This document shows, piece after piece, positions 58,218-64,000 of a DNA stretch of 64,000 bases (positions are counted from its first letter, which is position 1; each line of letters opens with the position of its first letter). Below the pieces are notes generated by a model. The model worked only from the letters and a program-made list of their open reading frames with translations, was not told the origin of the DNA and made no database searches. Origin of the DNA: Pelagibius sp048268885. Its GTDB lineage: Bacteria > Pseudomonadota > Alphaproteobacteria > Kiloniellales > Kiloniellaceae. The stretch is from the NCBI GenBank assembly GCA_048268885.1, contig JBLWUP010000010.1, forward strand, positions 1 to 64,000, in the 5' to 3' direction. Position numbers and translations under genes: made by a program.

Positions 58218-60944
58218 TTGCGCCGCCCCGTTTCCCGGAACCGACTCTGCGCCGCCGGCCTGCTGGCGGCGGCCCTGCTGCCTTGTGTGGCGGGCGCCGC
58301 CGAAACCGACTGGTCGGAGCGCCCGGACGACGAGGTCTACGTCTTCGGCCTGAGGCTCGACCGCTATGTGCTGAGCGAGGGCCTCATCGTCTTCTATGAC
58401 GGGGAAGAGGCCTTCGCGCCCCTGGGGGCGCTTGCCGAGCTGCTTGAGTTCCCCATTGCCGTCGACCCCGCAAGAGGCATCGCCGAAGGGTGGTTCCTCA
58501 ACGACGACCGGACCTTTCGTCTCGACCTCGCGGGGCAGGAGGTCGAGGTTGCCGGGCGGACGACGACGGTCGACATCGCGATGCTGGAGCGCCATCCCGA
58601 CGACATCTATGTTTCGCTGAAGGAACTGGAGCATTGGTTCCCAATCGCCTTGGATCTGCGCTTCGGCGATCTCGCCATTGACGTGGTCGCCCTTGAGCCG
58701 CTTCCCCTGCAGCAGCGCATCGCCCGTGAAGAGCGCCGCCGTCTTCTGCGGCCGGCCGCGGACGGCCAGGGCCTGGAGCGGGTCGAGCCGGAAGAGCGAT
58801 GGTTCGATTGGCCCTTTGTCGACACCAGCATCGAAGTCTCCGCCCGTCACCGCCCCAAGGAGACGCACAGCCGCGGGCGTTTGACGACGACGGTGGCCGG
58901 TATCGTCGGGGGGCTCGATGGCGAGATGACGGCGGTCGCCGACAGTGACCAGACGGTGCCGAATTTTCGGGTGCGCCTGGGCCGCCGCGCGCTGGAGGGC
59001 GGTCTGCTCGGGCCGCTGGATGTCCGCGAGTATGCGCTGGGTGACGTGACGACACCCGACCTGCCGCTGGTGGCGGAGAATACGGTCGGGCGCGGCGTCG
59101 AGATCTCCACCTACGACCTGGACCGGCTGGAGCAGACCAACCGTGTCACCCTGCGGGGCGAACTGCCGGTCGGCTGGGAAGTCGAAGCCTACCGGAACGG
59201 CGAGTTGATCGACTTCCAGACCGATAGCGACGTCGGCAACGGCCGCTACGAGTTCGCCAACCTGCCAACCCTCGCCGGCCTCAACGAGTTCCGCTTGGTC
59301 TTCTACGGCCCGCAGGGGCAGACCCGGGAGCGGGTGGAGAGCTATTTCGTGACGCCGGACTTCGCCGAGCCAGGGCGCACCGACTTCCGCGTCGCGTTCA
59401 ACCAGCGCAACCGCGATCTCATTGACATCGACGACTCGACGCCGAGTCAGCCCGACGACGGTGAAAACCGCTTCGTCCTGCAGGCCGAGCACGGCATCAA
59501 TGAGACGCTGTCGCTCGGCGCCGGGCTGGCCAGCCTGTCGGTGGACGGCCAGCGCCGGCACTATGGAAACGCCAATCTGCAGGGCTCGTTCTTCGGGATG
59601 CTGGGACAGATCGACGCCGCGCTGTCCGACAACGGCGGCCTGGCGCTCGGCGGGCGGCTGCAGACACGGGTCGGCGACTGGTCCTTCTTCGGCGAGCAGA
59701 GCTTCTTCGAGGATTTCCATTCCGAGCAGAGCGACAACGCGTCGGTTTCCGGCCACCTGCGCAGCCGCACTTCTCTCCGGGCGAACGGCCACCTGCCGGA
59801 CATCGGCTTGGGTCATCAGCCCCTCTCTGCCACCCTCTCCCATGAAGTGGCGGAGGAAGGGGAGTGGCAGACCAGTGCCTTCGGCCGCGTCTCCGCGGTG
59901 GCCCGGCCCTTCAACTTCGCGCTTTCGTCGACGACCCGCCTCTACAGCGACAGGGATACGCAGAGCGAGGCGCGCCTGCTGGTCGGCACCCTGCTCGGCG
60001 ATTTCCGCCTGCGCGGCGAGATCGGCGTCGACGTCGCGCCGGCGCCGGCCTTCGACCAGGTGGTCCTCAGCGCGGACTGGCGCATCGACGACGACTTCGG
60101 CGCCCGCTTCGGCCTCCGCCACAACAGTGGAGAGCGGGAGACGACCAGCGCCACCGTCGGCCTCAACTACCAGTTCGAGCATTTTGCCCTGGGCCTCAAT
60201 GTCGATGGCGATACCGACGGGCAGTACAACGCCCGCCTCGGCCTTTCCTTCAGCTTCGGGCATGACCCGGGGCGCGACAGCATTGCGGTACGGGCGCGCC
60301 CCTTCGCGCGTTACGGCGCGGTCAGTGCGCAGGCCTTCCTCGACAGCGACAACGACGGCAACTTCGATCCCGGCGAACAGGTGGTGGAGGGCGCCGGTTT
60401 CTCCGGGCCGCGGCTGCCGCGCGATGCGCGAACCGACGAAAGCGGCAACAGTTTCATCGTCGGCTTGGAGCCCTATCGCGCCACCGAGATCGGCTTGAAC
60501 GAAGCGACGCTGGAAGATCCCTTCTGGGCCTCGGCACGTCCGCCCGTCCAGGTGGTCACCCGCCCCGGCACCACCACCAGGCTGCTCTTTCCGGTCATCG
60601 AGACCGGTGAGGTGGACGGGACGGTGGTGGTCGGCAGCACCGGCGGCGGTGCCTTGCGGCCGGGCGGCGGCCTGCGGGTGTCCCTGCGCGATGCGGCGGG
60701 GCGCCTGGTTGCGGAGACCGTGACGGCCTACGACGGCTACTACTTCTTCGATCGCATTCCCTATGGCCGCTATCTGCTGGTGCTCGACCCGCAGCAGCTC
60801 CGGGAGCTGGGCTACGCGGCGGTGCCGCCGCGCGCGCTGAGCATCGGCTCCGAGGAGCCCTTCGTCATCGGTCAGGATCTCTTCGCGCCGCCGGACCCGC
60901 TGGTTACAGCGGCAGGCCGTAGTACCACGGGGCGAACAGAGTGA
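58218..60944 (+). CDS. Outer-membrane usher-like protein with SdrD-B and carboxypeptidase-regulatory domains
   Basis: 908 aa, TTG start; a leader ends near AGAAE (about 28). Residues about 35-160 form a soluble N-terminal domain with a copper-amine-oxidase-N-like look (EAFAPLGALAELLEFPI). From about 190 to 690 there are many amphipathic beta strands with a plug/POTRA-like ELPVGWEVEAYRNGELIDF region, typical of usher barrels. Then AFLDSDNDGNFDPGEQVVEGA is an SdrD-B repeat, and GGLRVSLRDAAGRLVAETVTAYDGYYFFDRIPYGRYLL is a carboxypeptidase-regulatory-like fold. It should secrete and anchor the fibre. The C-terminal 41 bp overlap the converging permease gene. Confidence 0.8.
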   Translation: MRRPVSRNRLCAAGLLAAALLPCVAGAAETDWSERPDDEVYVFGLRLDRYVLSEGLIVFYDGEEAFAPLGALAELLEFPIAVDPARGIAEGWFLNDDRTFRLDLAGQEVEVAGRTTTVDIAMLERHPDDIYVSLKELEHWFPIALDLRFGDLAIDVVALEPLPLQQRIAREERRRLLRPAADGQGLERVEPEERWFDWPFVDTSIEVSARHRPKETHSRGRLTTTVAGIVGGLDGEMTAVADSDQTVPNFRVRLGRRALEGGLLGPLDVREYALGDVTTPDLPLVAENTVGRGVEISTYDLDRLEQTNRVTLRGELPVGWEVEAYRNGELIDFQTDSDVGNGRYEFANLPTLAGLNEFRLVFYGPQGQTRERVESYFVTPDFAEPGRTDFRVAFNQRNRDLIDIDDSTPSQPDDGENRFVLQAEHGINETLSLGAGLASLSVDGQRRHYGNANLQGSFFGMLGQIDAALSDNGGLALGGRLQTRVGDWSFFGEQSFFEDFHSEQSDNASVSGHLRSRTSLRANGHLPDIGLGHQPLSATLSHEVAEEGEWQTSAFGRVSAVARPFNFALSSTTRLYSDRDTQSEARLLVGTLLGDFRLRGEIGVDVAPAPAFDQVVLSADWRIDDDFGARFGLRHNSGERETTSATVGLNYQFEHFALGLNVDGDTDGQYNARLGLSFSFGHDPGRDSIAVRARPFARYGAVSAQAFLDSDNDGNFDPGEQVVEGAGFSGPRLPRDARTDESGNSFIVGLEPYRATEIGLNEATLEDPFWASARPPVQVVTRPGTTTRLLFPVIETGEVDGTVVVGSTGGGALRPGGGLRVSLRDAAGRLVAETVTAYDGYYFFDRIPYGRYLLVLDPQQLRELGYAAVPPRALSIGSEEPFVIGQDLFAPPDPLVTAAGRSTTGRTE

Positions 60945-62790
60945 AGGCGAGCCACACCAGCAGGATCAGCGGCACGCCGACGCGCACGAAGTCCATGAAA
61001 CGATAGTTGCCCGGTGTCATCACCACCAGGTTGGTCTGGTAGCCGATGGGCGAGGCGAAGGAGCAGTTGGAGGCGAAGATCACCGCCACCGCGAAAGGCT
61101 CCACCGGCAACCCGAGGACGCGGGCGAGGTCGACGGCGATGGGGGTGAAGAGCACCGCCGTCGCCTTGGTGCTGAGGAGGTTGGAGAGCAGCGCCAGCAG
61201 CAGGAAAAATCCGGAAAGCACCTGACCCGGCGAGGCGCCGGCCATGACCACCATCAGCTGTTCCGCCAGGAAGGTGGCGCCGCCGGTCTCCTGCATCGCC
61301 GAGCCCAAGGCCAGCGCCATGGCGATAGTCAGGACGATCTTGCGGTCGAGCACCCGCACCGCGTCGCCGACGGAGAGAATGCCGGAGGCGATCATGGCGG
61401 CGGCGCCGCAGAAGGCGGCGATGGCGATCGGCACCACGCCGCTGGCGGAGGCGGTGATGACCGCGAGGAAGATGGCGGCGGCCATGCGCTGGTACTGCGG
61501 CGTCACCAGCTGTTGGCGGGACCATTCCATCAGCACCACACTGCGCTCCCCGCGCAGCCGGTCGACATCCTCCGGACGGCCCTGGATCAGCAGCACGTCG
61601 CCGTCCTTGAGCGGGATGCGCGTGATGCGCTCGCGCAGCATGCGGCTGCGCCGTTCGACCCCCAGCACCACACAGTGATGCTTGTAGCGGAAGCCGATTT
61701 CCTCCAGCGTGCGGCCGACGATCTCCGATTCCGGGCGGACCATCACCTCGGCCTCGACCTGCCCGCTCACCGTCCAGGGCGGACGGTGCGGCTGGGTCTC
61801 GCCGTCGTGATTCTCTTCGGGGCCGCGGAAGGCGTCGGCCATCAGTTCCGGGTGCAGCAGTTCTGGCTCGCCCTTGGCCAGCGCGCCCAAGGCCTGACGG
61901 GTGGCGGCGAGGATGATCAGGTCGCCGACTTCCAGGGTCAGTTCCTCGAAGGGCGGCACCATGGCGCGTTCGCCGCGCTGGATCATCAGGACCGTGACGT
62001 CCTTGAGGTCCGGAAAGATGCCGCCGACCGGCTTCAGCCCGACCAGGCGCGAGCCTTGCGTGACGGAGATCTGCGCGACGAAGTGGCGGGTGCGTTCCTC
62101 GACCACGCCGCCCATCGGCGCCCGGTCGGGCAGCAGGCGCGGCGCGACGAAGAACAGATAGAGCATGCCGACGCCCGCCAGCACCAGCCCGGGCACGGTG
62201 AAATCGAAGAAGCCGAAGGGTTTTTCACCGAGATCGTCCAGTTCCAGCGACACCAGCAGGTTGGTGGAAGAGCCGATCAGCGTGGTCATCCCGCCCAGTA
62301 CCGAGGCATAGCTGAGCAGCATCATGTAGCGGCTGGGTGACTGCCGGAAGCGCCGTGTCAGCGCCTGCATGATGGGAATGAAGAGCACCACCACGGGGAT
62401 GTTGTTCAGCACGGCGCTGAAGGCCATGACCACCACCAGCATCAGGGCCACGGCGCAAGCGCGGTTCTGCCGGGTGAACTGGATGACGGTATTGGCGGCT
62501 TCGTCCAGCACGCCGGTGCGCGTCAGCCCCTCGCCGAGGACGAGCAGCGCGAGGACGGCGATCAGTGCGGGATTGGCGAAGCCTGAGAAGAGGTGCCGCA
62601 GGTCCAGCTTGTCTTCGCCGTCCGGGCCGATGAGCGGGAAAAAGTGGAAGAACACCAGCAGCACGGAGATGACGGCCAGTGCGGTCAGTTCGATCGACAG
62701 GGCTTCGGTGGCGAAGATCGCCAAGGCCACCACGATCAGCAGGAAGAGAACGCCCATTTGAAAGGGCGCGATGAATTCGGGTGAGATCAT
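60904..62790 (-). CDS. SLC13/DASS permease with two TrkA-C (RCK-C) domains
   Basis: 628 aa. About ten membrane helices in two groups (residues 10-205 and 430-625) are separated by two soluble RCK-C domains (215-305, AQISVTQGSRLVGLKPV; 335-415, EVMVRPESEIVGRTLEEIGFRYKHHCVVLGVERR). SSTNLLVSL near residue 178 and a second Ser-Asn region near 585 (NCSFASPIGYQTNLVV) form the substrate hairpins. This group includes sulfate/sulfite and citrate carriers. The RCK-C domains suggest ligand gating. Confidence 0.87.
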   Translation of the reverse strand: MISPEFIAPFQMGVLFLLIVVALAIFATEALSIELTALAVISVLLVFFHFFPLIGPDGEDKLDLRHLFSGFANPALIAVLALLVLGEGLTRTGVLDEAANTVIQFTRQNRACAVALMLVVVMAFSAVLNNIPVVVLFIPIMQALTRRFRQSPSRYMMLLSYASVLGGMTTLIGSSTNLLVSLELDDLGEKPFGFFDFTVPGLVLAGVGMLYLFFVAPRLLPDRAPMGGVVEERTRHFVAQISVTQGSRLVGLKPVGGIFPDLKDVTVLMIQRGERAMVPPFEELTLEVGDLIILAATRQALGALAKGEPELLHPELMADAFRGPEENHDGETQPHRPPWTVSGQVEAEVMVRPESEIVGRTLEEIGFRYKHHCVVLGVERRSRMLRERITRIPLKDGDVLLIQGRPEDVDRLRGERSVVLMEWSRQQLVTPQYQRMAAAIFLAVITASASGVVPIAIAAFCGAAAMIASGILSVGDAVRVLDRKIVLTIAMALALGSAMQETGGATFLAEQLMVVMAGASPGQVLSGFFLLLALLSNLLSTKATAVLFTPIAVDLARVLGLPVEPFAVAVIFASNCSFASPIGYQTNLVVMTPGNYRFMDFVRVGVPLILLVWLAFTLFAPWYYGLPL

Positions 62791-63001
62791 GGGTGAGTTC
62801 TAGCCTGGCCGCCGGCTCTTGAGCAAAGCGGCACAACAGGCGGCGGACTCCGCGCGTCGGCGGGGTTCCGTTTCAGTCAGGCAGAACTGCAACGCGTTTC
62901 CCGGCATGTTGCCCCTTCGAGGAAGATGACCTTCTGGTTTCCTGCACCAATTGGCGAACCAATTCCGCAGCTTCCGGGGCCATTCTATATGAAATATGGG
63001 C

Positions 63002-64000
63002 CTACAGGAAAACGCCTGACGTCAGGGCCGCGTAGACGGCGGCCAAAACCGCCATGGAAGCCAGGGTATAAGCCAAATTCCACCGCCAGGTGAGATCGAC
63101 GCCACTGTAGCCCGAGGCCCGCGCCAGCATCAGGGTGCCGGAAGCGAAGGGCGCGCCGAGGGTGCAGATGGCGGTGCCGGCGGCGATGGCCAGCACGATC
63201 AGGGTCGGCTCGGCGGGGACGGCGCCGAGCTCGGTCACTAGGCTGCCGAGGAAGACGGCCGTGGTGATCGGGCTGAGCGCGACCAGGCCGCAGAGCCAGA
63301 CGAAGAGCGACAGCAGGGAAAGGAAGATCCAGCCCGGCATCTGCTCGACCGAGAGGGCGGAGGCGACCTGGTCGGCGGGGACCAGCGCTGCGGCGACCGT
63401 GCCGATGAAGCCGGCGGCGCCGAGCGAGACGGCCTCGCGGACGAAGGACGGCAGGCCGAACGCGGTCACTTCCCCCAGGCGGCGCAAAGTGCCCGCCAGG
63501 CGCGCTCCGCTTTCCGCGTTCGGCTGCTGCAGGAAGACCCAGACCAGCAGCACCAGGGGCGCGGCCAGCATGACGCCGGCGACCAGCAGGACGTTGCCCC
63601 AGAAAGTGAACAGCAGGGTCAGGCCGAACAGCAGGGCGCTGACCGCGCCGAGGCGCAGCAGCGCGCTGCGCGGCAACGAGAGTTTTTCTCGTTGCGGCAG
63701 CTTGCCGCTGGCGCGCAGCCGACGGCGCAGGGGCCACCAGCGCAGGGTGTCCTCGCCCCAGCTCACCGCCAGCATGAGCACGGCGAGCAGCCCGCCAATG
63801 AGCAACACGCGCCCGGGATCGACCCCCGGAATGAGGGTCGGCAGGATTGCCTGGGTGACCGCCGTCGGCGCCCACAGCAGGAACCAGGCGAAGCCGCGCA
63901 GCAGGGCGGTGAGCTGACGGCGTTCGCGCAGCAGGGCGATCTCGTCCAGGTCTTCGCGCTGGCGGTGGTCGCCGCGCACGCCGCGCTGGATGATCGGCGC
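63002..64000 (-). CDS. Multi-pass membrane protein, 5' part outside window
   Basis: The frame stays open to the window edge (codons 63980-64000 read APIIQRG-like), so the GTG at 63979 is probably internal and the N-terminus is missing. About eight hydrophobic segments are visible, with an Arg-rich cytoplasmic loop after the second (LRRRLRASGKLPQREKLSLPRS). A closing helix pair follows PFASGTLMLARASGYSGVDLTWRWNLAY. The LTWRWNLAYTLASM end is reminiscent of a bacterial transporter but I do not recognise the family. Confidence 0.65.
   Translation of the reverse strand, partial: APIIQRGVRGDHRQREDLDEIALLRERRQLTALLRGFAWFLLWAPTAVTQAILPTLIPGVDPGRVLLIGGLLAVLMLAVSWGEDTLRWWPLRRRLRASGKLPQREKLSLPRSALLRLGAVSALLFGLTLLFTFWGNVLLVAGVMLAAPLVLLVWVFLQQPNAESGARLAGTLRRLGEVTAFGLPSFVREAVSLGAAGFIGTVAAALVPADQVASALSVEQMPGWIFLSLLSLFVWLCGLVALSPITTAVFLGSLVTELGAVPAEPTLIVLAIAAGTAICTLGAPFASGTLMLARASGYSGVDLTWRWNLAYTLASMAVLAAVYAALTSGVFL

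Overview
The window reads as a chromosomal segment of a high-GC (about two-thirds G+C by eye) alphaproteobacterium. The IscR-cysteine desulfurase cluster, a MipZ-type ATPase, a separate pqqABCDE operon, DUF4402/chaperone/usher genes and a sulfoacetaldehyde acetyltransferase fit a Rhodospirillales/Kiloniellales-like organism. That placement is inference, because there is no rRNA or other marker gene here. Nearly all of the window is coding. No insertion sequence, CRISPR array, prophage or replication origin was seen.

Layout: 1-554 is the 3' end of anmK. Positions 621-5778 hold a small hydrolase, then cysE, iscR, two tandem cysteine desulfurases and a 2Fe-2S ferredoxin, which is a sulfur mobilisation and Fe-S cluster. 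Positions 5842-11351 carry small envelope proteins (DUF305, YqaA, DUF302), an alpha/beta hydrolase, and an aldo/keto reductase with a TetR regulator. mnmA, a two-subunit molybdenum hydroxylase, an SCP2 protein and a B12-binding radical SAM protein follow up to 18342.

At 18616 lies a tRNA with a CAT anticodon. Its 3' half plus downstream sequence is repeated at 20264-20328 (65 bp, one mismatch). The repeats bracket a 1.6-kb islet with a Crp/Fnr regulator and a DUF6448-like periplasmic protein. Immediately beyond the second repeat is the most unusual part of the window, a tight three-gene operon at 20376-26369. It encodes a 1024-aa multi-PAS/GAF sensor whose histidine-kinase core has lost its phosphoacceptor His, a receiver-like domain fused to a CHAT (caspase/separase-like) protease, and a 432-aa protein of no recognised family. 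I regard this as the best candidate for an undescribed signalling or conflict system.

From 26918 to 41848 are an e(P4)-type acid phosphatase, a large DUF748/AsmA-like envelope protein, a pyruvate-kinase-like protein, xsc, a flavodoxin-like reductase, catalase HPII, a VOC protein, a broken chemoreceptor-PilZ fragment and an anion permease. A membrane sensor kinase precedes pqqABCDE (44308-47773). About 3 kb later lie an AraC regulator, a YHS protein, a c-type cytochrome and a soluble quinoprotein sugar dehydrogenase, a plausible user of the PQQ with its electron acceptor. Positions 52285-64000 contain DUF454 and DUF3313 proteins, a TerB-MipZ fusion, a DUF4402 subunit/chaperone/usher pilus operon, an SLC13-type permease and an unfinished membrane protein at the right edge.
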